The translations under genes and the position numbers were made by a program. A stretch of DNA of 64,000 nt from an uncultured Bacteroidota bacterium (GTDB taxonomy: Bacteria > Bacteroidota > Bacteroidia > JABEUT01). The stretch covers positions 1 through 64,000 of the forward strand of contig CAIWVW010000010.1 of NCBI GenBank assembly GCA_903916255.1. Direction: 5' to 3'. Positions 9,426 through 18,057 of the stretch are shown one piece after another; the stretch's first letter is position 1, and each line of letters opens with the position of its first letter. The notes under the pieces were generated by a model, which saw only the letters and a program-made list of their open reading frames with translations, was not told the origin of the DNA and ran no database searches.

Positions 9426-11558
9426 TTACGACAGTTTCAATGTTATTCGTTGGCCTTTTGTATATATAGTTCCGGGTTCTAATGATTGTTCTTTCACTGC
9501 TCCCGAACCTTTCACACTTACTTTCAAATGCGCATTCTCCAAAATGTAAACCGCATCCTCTGCATTCATATTTTTCAAGTCAGGGATAATTCCCTTTTCC
9601 AATTGCTTTTGCGGGGTATATCCAGTAACGGTCAATGTTGAATCCTGAATATTAAATTCCAGCCAGGAAGATAACGTGGAGGCTGTTTTATATTTTACAT
9701 CCAGTGTTTTGAATACTTTATACGTATCACCTGCATCTCCATTCTTTACAAATAAATTATTATTTATTGCTTTATGGTTTGTATCATTTACGGAAGGGTC
9801 AATGCCTATGCTGCTTGCATATACTTTATCAGCAATCTCGCGGAATATTGGCCCGGCGGTAATGTTCCCGTAATACCCGTCGGTACTGGGGGAATTAACA
9901 ATTACAATACAAGAGTATTCCGGATTCTCCGCAGGGAAATACCCAACAAATGATGCACGATAGTTCGCTTTCGCCTCTACTTTATATTGTCCTTTCGATG
10001 CAATTTGTGCTGTTCCGGTTTTTCCGGCAATAGAATAAACGGTATTTTTTAAATTACTTGCAGTGCCGCGTAATACAACACCTTCAAGCATTCTGCGCAA
10101 TTTCTGTAATGTAGAGGAGGAGCAAATTGAGGGATTCATTATTATTGGTTGGAACCTCTTCACCACTTTTCCATCCTTCGTAATTGCATCTACTAATTGC
10201 GGTTTCACCATCACACCATTATTAGCGACAGCATTATAAATAGTAAGCGTTTGTAATGGGGTTATTGTCAAACCATAGCCTACGGATAGCCATGGAAGAG
10301 TTGTCCCATACCAGTTGCTGCTACCGGGGTTAGGAATCATTGGCATACCTTCGCCCGGAATACTCAAATGTAAAGGTTGGTTAATTCCTAGTCTGCACAA
10401 GCCATCCACAAACTTTTCAGGTTGAGAAGAATAGTGCTTTGTAATTACTTTTGAGATGCCAACATTGGAAGAAAGTTCGAAAGCCCGCTGAATATTTACG
10501 GTTGTAGCTTCTTCATCGTTATGCTCTGCATCTTTCATTACCCTATCATAATAAGTATGCTTGCCACCTTCCAAGTTAACTGTATCCGTAGGGTTTACAA
10601 GGCCATCTTCCATTGCAACCAAGAGGGAAAATAATTTGAAAGTGGAACCCGGTTCCATTGATTCGCCTGTTGCATAGTTGTACATTTCCTGATATGATTC
10701 CGAACCAGAATCTTTACGCGTAAGATTTGCGATAGCAAGTATCCTTCCGGTTTTAACTTCCATTAATACTACACAACCATGCTCGGCGTGGTGCTTCATT
10801 AACTGTGTGCGTAAAGCGCTTTCAGCCACATCCTGATAATTCACATTAATGGTGGAGATAATATCGCATCCGTTTTGCGGTTGCATATTTTCCCCATTAT
10901 CAACTGGAACCCAAACTCCGCCTGCAGTCTTTGTCATCAAGCCCTGACCGTTTACTCCAGCTAGGTATGAACCATAAGAACCTTCTAATCCAACAGGCTG
11001 AACATTTTCCCTTTCATAACCAATGGTGCGTTCAGCAAGGTCTTTAAAGGGAAGTTCGCGGCGGTTATTTTGCTCTACAATTAATCCGCCTTTATATTTA
11101 CCCAACCGAATTAAAGGGAAGTGTTTAAGTTTTTGCAAATCATCATACGAAACAGTTTTATGAATCATCACATACCGTTCTCCATTATCCCTTGCGGTTT
11201 TCAAAAGCCTGTAATATTCGTTTTCTGTTTTATCTTTAAATAGTGAAGACAAACACATGCTTAATGAATCGACGCTTGAACTGAAAATTTCATCCGTCAT
11301 ATATTCAGTGTTCACATCCATAGCCACATCAAAATATGGGAGCGATGTTGCAAGCAAACTACCATCTTCTGCATATATATTACCGCGCACGGCTTCAATG
11401 GTGCGGAAAGAAGTGGTAAAATTTGCTTCCTCTTTTTTCCATTTATCGCCTTGAACACGTTGTATGTAAAACACACGGCCGCAAATAGCAAGACCTATAA
11501 AACCTATAAGTGTATATAAGAGATAGGTGCGAACCACTATGTCCTTCTTAGCATCCAT
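9426..11558 (-). CDS. ftsI: Septal class B penicillin-binding protein (FtsI/PBP3) with PASTA domain
   Basis: Monofunctional D,D-transpeptidase working with FtsW in septal wall synthesis. 710 residues. One N-terminal membrane anchor (about 12-30) is followed by the PBP dimerisation domain (about 50-220) and the transpeptidase domain. The catalytic serine is S305 in GSTFK, then SSN in FELSSNVGISK, then KTG in IAGKTGTAQIAS. A single C-terminal PASTA domain (about 645-710, containing IIPDLKNMNAEDAVYILENA) follows, as is typical for Bacteroidota FtsI. Its start overlaps the ftsL stop by one base. Confidence 0.95.
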   Translation of the reverse strand: MDAKKDIVVRTYLLYTLIGFIGLAICGRVFYIQRVQGDKWKKEEANFTTSFRTIEAVRGNIYAEDGSLLATSLPYFDVAMDVNTEYMTDEIFSSSVDSLSMCLSSLFKDKTENEYYRLLKTARDNGERYVMIHKTVSYDDLQKLKHFPLIRLGKYKGGLIVEQNNRRELPFKDLAERTIGYERENVQPVGLEGSYGSYLAGVNGQGLMTKTAGGVWVPVDNGENMQPQNGCDIISTINVNYQDVAESALRTQLMKHHAEHGCVVLMEVKTGRILAIANLTRKDSGSESYQEMYNYATGESMEPGSTFKLFSLLVAMEDGLVNPTDTVNLEGGKHTYYDRVMKDAEHNDEEATTVNIQRAFELSSNVGISKVITKHYSSQPEKFVDGLCRLGINQPLHLSIPGEGMPMIPNPGSSNWYGTTLPWLSVGYGLTITPLQTLTIYNAVANNGVMVKPQLVDAITKDGKVVKRFQPIIMNPSICSSSTLQKLRRMLEGVVLRGTASNLKNTVYSIAGKTGTAQIASKGQYKVEAKANYRASFVGYFPAENPEYSCIVIVNSPSTDGYYGNITAGPIFREIADKVYASSIGIDPSVNDTNHKAINNNLFVKNGDAGDTYKVFKTLDVKYKTASTLSSWLEFNIQDSTLTVTGYTPQKQLEKGIIPDLKNMNAEDAVYILENAHLKVSVKGSGAVKEQSLEPGTIYTKGQRITLKLS

Positions 11559-11974
11559 CAGTGTTTCTTATCAGTATTATAGACTACAATTTTATTGGGT
11601 GGAATAACGGATTCCTTCAACCCCATATCACTAGCAGCATTATTCACTTCCGATTCTTTGCTTAAATACATCAGCTTATCTTTTGCTATAATGTATTGTG
11701 TGCGCAACTCGGTAATGCTATTATCCAATGAATCCAAATCCTTTAATCGGTTGTGCGCATAGTAGCCATTAGCAATATAAAGCATCCCAAGGAAAGCTAC
11801 ATACAACAGGAATGGCAATGAGCTAAGCGCATTATCCTCTGCCAGAAAGCCACCACTGATAATAGACAGAAACCCACGCCTCATTTTATTCACTGGTTTG
11901 CGTGTTTCAGGCTCGCCCATATCGGCTGCTTGCATTTGTTCTTCTTTATCTATGTCCGATATCAACTGGTTCAT
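11558..11974 (-). CDS. ftsL: FtsL-like divisome protein
   Basis: Small bitopic protein of 138 residues, probably the FtsL equivalent that forms the FtsQLB complex and activates FtsWI. It has a cytoplasmic N-terminus of about 50 residues, one membrane helix (about 52-70, LPFLLYVAFLGMLYIANGY) and a short coiled-coil-like external segment (LKDLDSLDNSITELRTQYIIAKDKL). Sequence alone is weakly conserved, so the name rests on size, topology and its slot between rsmH and ftsI. It overlaps rsmH by 4 bp and ftsI by 1 bp. Confidence 0.85.
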   Translation of the reverse strand: MNQLISDIDKEEQMQAADMGEPETRKPVNKMRRGFLSIISGGFLAEDNALSSLPFLLYVAFLGMLYIANGYYAHNRLKDLDSLDNSITELRTQYIIAKDKLMYLSKESEVNNAASDMGLKESVIPPNKIVVYNTDKKH

Positions 11975-12867
11975 GCTAATCTTTCGGCTATTCTGAGCTT
12001 GGCGCTTCTCGCCCTGTTATTAGTTTCTATTTCTGCTTCTGTAGGAATAATGGGTTTGCGTGTAATTGGGTCGAAAGGTTTTATATCATGCCCGTACATA
12101 TTTTTTTCAGGAATTCCTTCAAAATTCCCTGCACGCATATAATTTTTCACCAACCTGTCTTCTAAAGAGTGATAGGAAATAACAACTAACCTTCCACCCA
12201 CATTTAACAAGTCCGCACTTTGTTTCAGCAAATCTTTCAGCGCGTCTATCTCCTGATTCAGTTCCAAACGCAAAGCCTGAAACACTTTTGCGAGATACTT
12301 ATGCTGATATTGTGCAGGCGTGCATTCTTTTATTGCTTCAATCAGTTCTCCTGTTGTATGAATGGTTTGCTCTGCTCTTGCATTTCCAATTGCTTGTGCA
12401 AGTCTGTGGGAATTGGCTATTTCACCATATTCCGAAAAAATAAGAGTAAGTTTTGAAACGGAGTATGAATTTACAATATCAGCTGCTGTTTGTGTTTCAG
12501 TTGTATTCATTCGCATATCGAGAGGCGCATCAAAACGAGTGGAAAAGCCGCGCTCAGGAGTATCGATTTGATGAGAAGACACTCCCAGGTCAGCAATTAT
12601 GCCGTCTACTTTGGAAATATCCTGTTCACTCAATTTTTCCCTCATGTACCTAAAGTTGGAATGTATGGTATATAAATTTTTATCGTTTTTACTATTTTTA
12701 AGTGCATCGATATCCTGGTCAAAAACAAATAATTTTCCATTCTTAAGCCGCTCCAAAATTGCATTTGCATGCCCTCCTCCCCCGAATGTTGCGTCCACAT
12801 ATATGCCATTCTCTTTTATATTCAATCCTTCTATACTTTCTTCAAGCAGTGCCGGTTTATGATACAT
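11971..12867 (-). CDS. rsmH: 16S rRNA (cytosine1402-N4)-methyltransferase RsmH (MraW)
   Basis: SAM-dependent methyltransferase that N4-methylates C1402 of 16S rRNA in the P site. 298 residues. The N-terminus YHKPALLEESIEGL is typical. The SAM-binding region is YVDATFGGGGHANAIL (about 23-38), followed by ADLGVSSHQID and the C-terminal SYHSLEDRLVKNYM and RARSAKLRIAERL. It starts with ATG inside the last 11 bp of mraZ and overlaps ftsL by 4 bp. The mraZ-rsmH pair is the standard head of dcw operons. Confidence 0.96.
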   Translation of the reverse strand: MYHKPALLEESIEGLNIKENGIYVDATFGGGGHANAILERLKNGKLFVFDQDIDALKNSKNDKNLYTIHSNFRYMREKLSEQDISKVDGIIADLGVSSHQIDTPERGFSTRFDAPLDMRMNTTETQTAADIVNSYSVSKLTLIFSEYGEIANSHRLAQAIGNARAEQTIHTTGELIEAIKECTPAQYQHKYLAKVFQALRLELNQEIDALKDLLKQSADLLNVGGRLVVISYHSLEDRLVKNYMRAGNFEGIPEKNMYGHDIKPFDPITRKPIIPTEAEIETNNRARSAKLRIAERLA

Positions 12868-13327
12868 CCCCTTTATTATTTGGCATGTTACCCATCACCT
12901 GTTCTGCAAGCCCTGCAAAGTCATCCGCACCTTCCTTCATAAACTCATCGTATTCAGCTTTCGACCATATTTCTATCCTGTTGGAGTGCGCAAAAAGAAT
13001 CGCTTCCTTATCTATCCCCGCATACTGCATTAATGTTTTAGGAAGCAGAATGCGGCCTGAACCATCCACTTCCACTTCGGTAGCGCCATTATTAAACTTG
13101 CGCACAAACTCACGGTTTTGCTTCACAAACAGGTTCAATTCATTTATCTGCGAGGTGATTTTTTCCCACTCCTTGCGCGGGTAGAGGTTCAATTGCTTTT
13201 CAAAACCACGATTAACAACGAACTTCTTTTGCTCTTTGGCGGGCAACTGCTTTTTCAGACCAGCAGGGACCATAAGCCGTCCCTTCTCATCCAATTTGCA
13301 TTCATATTCTCCTATCAGTGCGCCCAT
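12857..13327 (-). CDS. mraZ: Transcriptional regulator MraZ
   Basis: DNA-binding protein that represses its own dcw operon. It has two SpoVT/AbrB-like halves: GEYECKLDEKGRLMVPAGLK (residues 5-24) and ATEVEVDGSGRILLPKTL (around 80-97). I choose the ATG at 13327 (156 residues, protein starting MGALIGEYECK), not the open frame extending to 13390. The longer frame would put translation through the operator and -7 box, and its extra residues do not resemble the family. It is first in the operon and overlaps rsmH by 11 bp. Confidence 0.94.
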   Translation of the reverse strand: MGALIGEYECKLDEKGRLMVPAGLKKQLPAKEQKKFVVNRGFEKQLNLYPRKEWEKITSQINELNLFVKQNREFVRKFNNGATEVEVDGSGRILLPKTLMQYAGIDKEAILFAHSNRIEIWSKAEYDEFMKEGADDFAGLAEQVMGNMPNNKGDVS

Positions 13328-13346
13328 GTTATTTTTTAAGACATCG

Positions 13347-13354
13347 TAAAAGTA
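13347..13354 (-). promoter_or_regulatory. -7 box of the mraZ/dcw promoter
   Basis: On the minus strand the octamer TACTTTTA matches the Bacteroidota consensus TAnnTTTG at 7 of 8 positions. It lies about 20 nt before the mraZ ATG and just downstream of the MraZ repeats, so bound MraZ would cover the upstream promoter half. No clear -33 TTTG is seen. Confidence 0.55.
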
Positions 13355-13364
13355 TAACAATTTT

Positions 13365-13390
13365 TCCCACATTTTACCACTTTCTCCCAC
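13365..13390 (-). promoter_or_regulatory. MraZ operator: three GTGG-type repeats with 10-bp period
   Basis: On the minus strand, GTGGGA, GTGGTA and GTGGGA follow each other with exactly 4-nt spacers (10-bp period, one helical turn). Characterised MraZ boxes are three TGGG-type repeats one turn apart upstream of mraZ, so the match in sequence, spacing and place is strong. The boxes sit upstream of the -7 element and predict autorepression of the twelve-gene operon. The middle repeat deviates (GTGGTA). Confidence 0.82.
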
Positions 13391-13689
13391 TTGTTAATAA
13401 CTTTTAACTTTCTATGTATCGGAAGTAAAAACAGCCGGATGCACCATTTCCCTTTATAGTAAAGGGAGAAACGGTAATTCTGTAAACAAAAACCATGTAA
13501 AGGGAACAATAAGTCCCTTGAATCCCATTGTTAAAAACTTGTCTTTCGAAAGGTTCCAAAACCCGCTTTAAAAAGGGGTTTAAGAAAAAGAAAACACCGA
13601 GTGGGAAAAAAAGGGGAAAGAGAAAATTTCGCTTAAAAGTATATTCCCATACAGGATTTCTTTTATGCCAACCACCTCAAAAATAATTT
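13391..13689. other. Gene-free divergent intergenic region with three inverted repeats
   Basis: No coding frame is supported between mraZ and the M16 peptidase gene. Three short inverted repeats occur in succession: CCCTTTA-TAG-TAAAGGG (13450-13466), AAGGGA-8 nt-TCCCTT (13500-13519) and AAACCC-12 nt-GGGTTT (13558-13581). The first two share an AAGGGA core. None has a clear T-run. They could be weak hairpins of a small RNA or leader, or regulatory sites; no function can be assigned. Confidence 0.5.
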
Positions 13690-13697
13690 TACATTTG
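13690..13697 (+). promoter_or_regulatory. -7 box of the M16 peptidase promoter
   Basis: TACATTTG is a perfect match to the Bacteroidota TAnnTTTG element, 24 nt before the ATG at 13722. No good -33 TTTG at the usual spacing is evident. Confidence 0.65.
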
Positions 13698-13721
13698 TAG
13701 AACGATAACTCTATCACAATC

Positions 13722-16544
13722 ATGAAACAATTACAAAAATTATCAGCTATAATTATTGCAATATTATTTGCAGTGGCAATTCATCCATTTATAACAAGCG
13801 CCCAAAGCCTTGATAAACCTATTCCGTTTGATGATTCCGTAAGGATGGGGAAATTGCCAAATGGCATGATGTATTATATCCGCCGGAATGTAAAACCTGA
13901 GCATCGCGCAGAATTAAGGCTGGCGGTGAATGCCGGAGCAATGGAGGAAAATGACGACCAGCAAGGGTTGGCGCACTTTAACGAACATCTATCATTCGAT
14001 GGAACGGGAGAGTTCAAGAAAAATGATATCATCAATTTTCTGGAATCATCGGGTGTGAAGTTTGGCGCGGATTTGAATGCCTATACCAGTTTTGATGAGA
14101 CTGTATATATGATTCAAGTACCCACCGACTCGGATGTTGTATTTAATAAAGCCTTTCAAATAATTTATGACTGGACCCATTTAAACTTGTTCGACTCGAT
14201 AGAAATCGAAAAAGAGCGCGGCATTGTTATTTCTGAAAGAAGGCTTGGATTAGGTGCTTTCCAGCGTATGCAGGAACAATACTGGCCCATTTTATTTAAG
14301 GATTCAAGATATGCAACGCGCATTCCCATCGGGAAATTAGATGTGCTTGAAAACTGCAAACATTCCACCCTCCAACAATTTTATAAAGATTGGTACCGTC
14401 CCGAACTGATGGCTGTTATTGCGGTTGGAGACTTTGATGTAGATAAGGTGGAAAAAATGATAAAAGAAAAATTCTCCACAGTTCCTGCCAAACCAAACCC
14501 CAGACCGTTGGTATCCTATCCTGTGCCCGATAATAAGGAGTTGCTGATTGCAAAAGCTACCGATAAAGAATGTCCTTATAATATAATAGAACTGGAGGTT
14601 AAACACGACAAGCAATATACTCGCACTGTTGCCGATTACAGAAGAGACCTTACCTATGAATTATTCTCAAGTATGCTGAACAGCCGTATCGGGGAGCTTC
14701 AGAAACAGGAAAACCCGCCATTCCTTTTTGCCCAAATGGGTATTGGCGGGCAAGTAAGAACTAAGGATGCCTTTTCTGCATTTGGCGTTGTGAAAGAAGG
14801 TAATATCCAAACAGGGTTGGAAACCCTATTGACAGAAGTGGAAATGGTAAAACGCTATGGGTTTACCTCCGGCGAGTTTGACCGGGCAAAAAAAGAATTG
14901 TTGCGAAAAAAAGAGACTGCCGTAAAAGAACGGGATAAAACAGAATCGAGAAGGATTGTAAATAAATATGTGCAGGCATATCTTGAGAAAGAGCCTGTTC
15001 CATCAGCTGATTGGGAATATGTATACTGCCAGAAGAACCTGGATGGAATTAAAGTAGATGAAGTAAATAATGTTGCTAAAGAATGGATAACGGATAACGG
15101 ACAAAATACGGTTATCATAATACAGGCGCCGCAAAAAGACAGTGCAACTTTACCTGCTAACGACACCCTACGCAATATTTTCAACAAGGTTAAGAAAGAA
15201 AAAATTGCACCTTATATAGATAAAACCAGTAACCAACCGTTAATGGCTACTAAGCCTGCTCCCGGTAAAGTGGTAGATGAAAAGCAACTGAAAGAACTGG
15301 GTATAACCGAATGGAAGCTTTCAAACGGGGTGAAAGTGGTTTTAAAACCAACTGATTTCAAAAATGATGAAATTTTATTTAATGCATATCGTTGGGGTGG
15401 TTCGTCGCTTGCACCGGAAAAAGACGATATGTCGGCTTCCGCATCAGCAGAAATCGAGGACCAGTCGGGCTTAGGCACTTTCAATTCCACCACACTCGAA
15501 AAAATGATGGCCGGCAAAGTTATTGATGTATCTCCGCAGATGGAGGAACTATCGGAAGGATTCAACGGTAACTTTTCCCCGCAGGATATGGAAACAGCTT
15601 TCCAATTACTAAACCTTTATTTTACGCAGCCCCGCAAAGATGATACCGCTTACGCTGCCTACATGGACCAGCAGAAGGGCTTTGTACAGAATCTGAATGT
15701 CGACCCTTCCAATGCATTTTATGATACTATAGAGGTAACCATGAGCCAATATAATCACCGCAGGAGGCCTTATACCGTAGACTTGCTGAATGAAATAAAC
15801 CAATCGACTGCCTTTAATTTTTATAAACAGGAGTTTTCAGATGCGGGAGATTTCACGTTCTTCTTCGTTGGCAGTTTTAAGCCAGAGGATATTAAGCCCT
15901 TCGTGGAAACTTATCTTGGAAGCCTGCCGGCAGGAAATTCCTCCCATAACTTTAAAGACTTAGGCATAAGGCCTCCAACAGGTGTTGTTTCAAAAACAGT
16001 TTATAAAGGAAAAGAACCGAAGAGTTCCGTTCAGTTGGCATTTTCGGGCCCGGCACAGTTTACCAGGAAAAACACACGAGATATGGAAGCGCTCTCATCG
16101 CTGCTGAGTATAAAGCTACGGGAACAATTACGCCAGGAGATGAGTGGCGTGTATGGTGTAGGTGCAAGAGGGGCTATAATTCACTACCCTAAGGAAGAAT
16201 ACCGATTTACCGTATCCTTCGGCTGTGCCCCTGAAAGAGCAAATGAACTTATAGCTGCAACATATAAAATGATTGATTCGGTTAAACAATTTGGTGCAGG
16301 GGATATTAACCTGCGTAAAATAAAGGAAACCTTCCACAGGCAGCGGGAGGTAGATTTGAAGGATAATAAATTCTGGCTGAACGCAATTTCGCAAACCTAT
16401 AAAGATAAACAGGATTTGATGGATATTCTGAACTATGACAAATGGGTAGATGGCTTAACCAATGACGATTTTAAACGATTGGCAACCCAATACCTCAACA
16501 TGAACAACTATGCCAAGTTTGTGCTTATGCCGGAACAGCAATAA
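13722..16544 (+). CDS. Exported M16 family zinc metallopeptidase (two-domain insulinase type)
   Basis: 940-residue peptidase with an N-terminal signal peptide (about 1-28, cleavage near TSAQS). The inverted zinc motif HxxEH is HFNEH at 85-89. A second acidic ligand is expected in the downstream helix (EIEKERGIVISERRL, near 165). The second half (about 550-930) is an inactive M16-like domain, giving the usual clamshell pair. Periplasmic degradation of peptides is likely from the family, but the substrate is unknown. The gene stands alone with its own promoter and a strong terminator after it. Confidence 0.9.
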   Translation: MKQLQKLSAIIIAILFAVAIHPFITSAQSLDKPIPFDDSVRMGKLPNGMMYYIRRNVKPEHRAELRLAVNAGAMEENDDQQGLAHFNEHLSFDGTGEFKKNDIINFLESSGVKFGADLNAYTSFDETVYMIQVPTDSDVVFNKAFQIIYDWTHLNLFDSIEIEKERGIVISERRLGLGAFQRMQEQYWPILFKDSRYATRIPIGKLDVLENCKHSTLQQFYKDWYRPELMAVIAVGDFDVDKVEKMIKEKFSTVPAKPNPRPLVSYPVPDNKELLIAKATDKECPYNIIELEVKHDKQYTRTVADYRRDLTYELFSSMLNSRIGELQKQENPPFLFAQMGIGGQVRTKDAFSAFGVVKEGNIQTGLETLLTEVEMVKRYGFTSGEFDRAKKELLRKKETAVKERDKTESRRIVNKYVQAYLEKEPVPSADWEYVYCQKNLDGIKVDEVNNVAKEWITDNGQNTVIIIQAPQKDSATLPANDTLRNIFNKVKKEKIAPYIDKTSNQPLMATKPAPGKVVDEKQLKELGITEWKLSNGVKVVLKPTDFKNDEILFNAYRWGGSSLAPEKDDMSASASAEIEDQSGLGTFNSTTLEKMMAGKVIDVSPQMEELSEGFNGNFSPQDMETAFQLLNLYFTQPRKDDTAYAAYMDQQKGFVQNLNVDPSNAFYDTIEVTMSQYNHRRRPYTVDLLNEINQSTAFNFYKQEFSDAGDFTFFFVGSFKPEDIKPFVETYLGSLPAGNSSHNFKDLGIRPPTGVVSKTVYKGKEPKSSVQLAFSGPAQFTRKNTRDMEALSSLLSIKLREQLRQEMSGVYGVGARGAIIHYPKEEYRFTVSFGCAPERANELIAATYKMIDSVKQFGAGDINLRKIKETFHRQREVDLKDNKFWLNAISQTYKDKQDLMDILNYDKWVDGLTNDDFKRLATQYLNMNNYAKFVLMPEQQ

Positions 16545-16565
16545 CGGAGTTAAAAATAAAAAGCG

Positions 16566-16608
16566 CATAAAGTGAAAAGGTGAACCTTAAAACTTTATGA
16601 ACTTTTTT
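16566..16608. terminator. Bidirectional intrinsic terminator between M16 peptidase and pirin
   Basis: The outer stem CATAAAGT/ACTTTATG (8 bp) and inner stem AAGG-TGAA-CCTT form a long hairpin. It is followed by a TTTTTT run at 16603-16608 and preceded by an A-rich stretch, so it can stop both convergent transcripts. Confidence 0.85.
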
Positions 16609-16621
16609 ATTTACTGCCCAA

Positions 16622-17500
16622 TTAGTCTTCCAACACACCGAACTTACCGGAATTAAAGTCCTCGTATGCTTGCATGAGTTCTTCTTTTGTATTCATTAAG
16701 AATGGGCCGTAAGGAGCGATAGGCTCATTGATAGGTTCGCCGCTTAAAACTAAAAGTATGCAATCTTCCAATGCTTCCAACTCAATCGTTTCTCCGTCAT
16801 TTTTAAAGAGTATGAAATGGTCAACGGGAGCATCCTCGGTAGTATTTACTTTCACTTTTCCTTCTACAACCAGGATTCCTGTGTTGAAGTTTTCAGGTAG
16901 ATTCAATATAAGTTTAGCACCTTTTTTTAGTCGTGCGTTATACATTTCAATTGGTGTAAATGTAAAGGCAGGTCCTTTGATTCCATTTAATTCCCCTGCA
17001 ATAACTTCCACTACTCCACTCTTATCGGGCAAATTATATTTACCCATTTGTTCGTTAGTTATGCCCTGGTACTTAGGTGTTGACATTTTATGCTTGGCAG
17101 GAAGATTCACCCACAATTGCACCATTTGAAAAAGTCCGCCCTTTTTGGCATATTCTTTTTCATGATATTCTTTATGCAAAATACCCGATGCAGCAGTCAT
17201 CCACTGCACATCACCTTCGCCAATTACGCCGCTGTTTCCGGCACTGTCGTGATGCGCCACTTTGCCCTGATAGGCAATAGTTACCGTTTCAAACCCTCTA
17301 TGTGGATGGACTCCAACTCCACGTGGAGTATCAGTTCCCGGAAAATCGACCTTGGAATTATAGTCTAAAAGAAAGAATGGGCTCATCCGTGCAATATGCA
17401 TATCATATCCGCTAGGGAAAAAATTATGCACCCGGAATCCATCGCCTACCATGTGTGGTGCCGGCGGTGGTAATATTTGTTGAATTGATTTTGTTTTCAT
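16622..17500 (-). CDS. Pirin family cupin protein
   Basis: 292-residue two-domain cupin. The N-terminal domain keeps the metal ligands: HPHRGFETVT gives H65 and H67, and GILHKEYHE gives H109 and E111. The C-terminal pirin domain ends in PYGPFLMNTKEELMQAYEDF. Characterised pirins are iron-binding proteins, some with quercetin dioxygenase activity or transcriptional cofactor roles; the role here is unknown. The ATG start at 17500 is followed at once by the typical KTKSIQQIL and VGDGFRVHNFFP region. Its promoter box lies at 17527-17534. Confidence 0.93.
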   Translation of the reverse strand: MKTKSIQQILPPPAPHMVGDGFRVHNFFPSGYDMHIARMSPFFLLDYNSKVDFPGTDTPRGVGVHPHRGFETVTIAYQGKVAHHDSAGNSGVIGEGDVQWMTAASGILHKEYHEKEYAKKGGLFQMVQLWVNLPAKHKMSTPKYQGITNEQMGKYNLPDKSGVVEVIAGELNGIKGPAFTFTPIEMYNARLKKGAKLILNLPENFNTGILVVEGKVKVNTTEDAPVDHFILFKNDGETIELEALEDCILLVLSGEPINEPIAPYGPFLMNTKEELMQAYEDFNSGKFGVLED

Positions 17501-17526
17501 AATGGTATACTGTAAATTTTACAATG

Positions 17527-17534
17527 CAAAGGTA
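17527..17534 (-). promoter_or_regulatory. -7 box of the pirin promoter
   Basis: The minus-strand octamer TACCTTTG is a perfect TAnnTTTG match, about 26 nt before the pirin ATG. Confidence 0.65.
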
Positions 17535-17594
17535 CTATCGTTTTGAATGGAACTTATTAATGTAGGACAAGAAATGGATGTTGCGCAAATCTCC

Positions 17595-17602
17595 TAACTT
17601 TG
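17595..17602 (+). promoter_or_regulatory. -7 box of the thioesterase-nnr operon
   Basis: TAACTTTG matches TAnnTTTG perfectly and ends 16 nt before the thioesterase ATG. It would drive both 17619-18050 and nnr. Confidence 0.65.
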
Positions 17603-17618
17603 CATCAATACATATATT

Positions 17619-18050
17619 ATGAAAGCAAAACTAAGGATTGAATCTCTTGAATTACTTAATAGTTGGTCGGAAAACACCATTTTGGAGGTTTTAGGCATTA
17701 AAATTTCAGGTATCGGTGAAGATCACCTTGAAGCCACTATGCCCGTAGATGCCCGTACCCATCAACCCTATGGCATATTACACGGCGGAGCCTCTGTAGT
17801 GCTTGCAGAAACACTGGGCAGCATAGGCGCCCTTCTTTTGATAGACCCGACCAAATTCCGGTGTGTGGGACTGGAAATAAATGCTAACCATATTAAAGCC
17901 GTAAGAAGCGGAATTGTTATCGGTAGGGCAAATCCAATTCATGCAGGAAGAAGTACGCAGGTATGGCAAATCGAAATAAAAACGGAAACGGGAGATTTGG
18001 TTTGCATAAGCAGAATAACTATGGCAGTAGTGCCTATTGAAATAAAGTAA
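17619..18050 (+). CDS. Hotdog-fold acyl-CoA thioesterase (MenI/YdiI-like)
   Basis: 143-residue single hotdog domain. The stretch MPVDARTHQPYGILHGGASVVLAETLGS (broken here only for description) closely resembles E. coli YdiI, including the HGG catalytic turn and the LAE glutamate on the central helix. Relatives hydrolyse 1,4-dihydroxy-2-naphthoyl-CoA in menaquinone synthesis. Menaquinone is the usual Bacteroidota quinone, so that role fits, but no other men gene is in the window and a general acyl-CoA thioesterase remains possible. nnr starts 7 bp downstream, probably in the same transcript. Confidence 0.85.
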   Translation: MKAKLRIESLELLNSWSENTILEVLGIKISGIGEDHLEATMPVDARTHQPYGILHGGASVVLAETLGSIGALLLIDPTKFRCVGLEINANHIKAVRSGIVIGRANPIHAGRSTQVWQIEIKTETGDLVCISRITMAVVPIEIK

Positions 18051-18057
18051 ACTATTA

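Noticed and set aside
13328-13390. Extension of mraZ to the start at 13390
   Set aside because: It would translate through the MraZ operator and -7 box, and the extra residues do not match the family.
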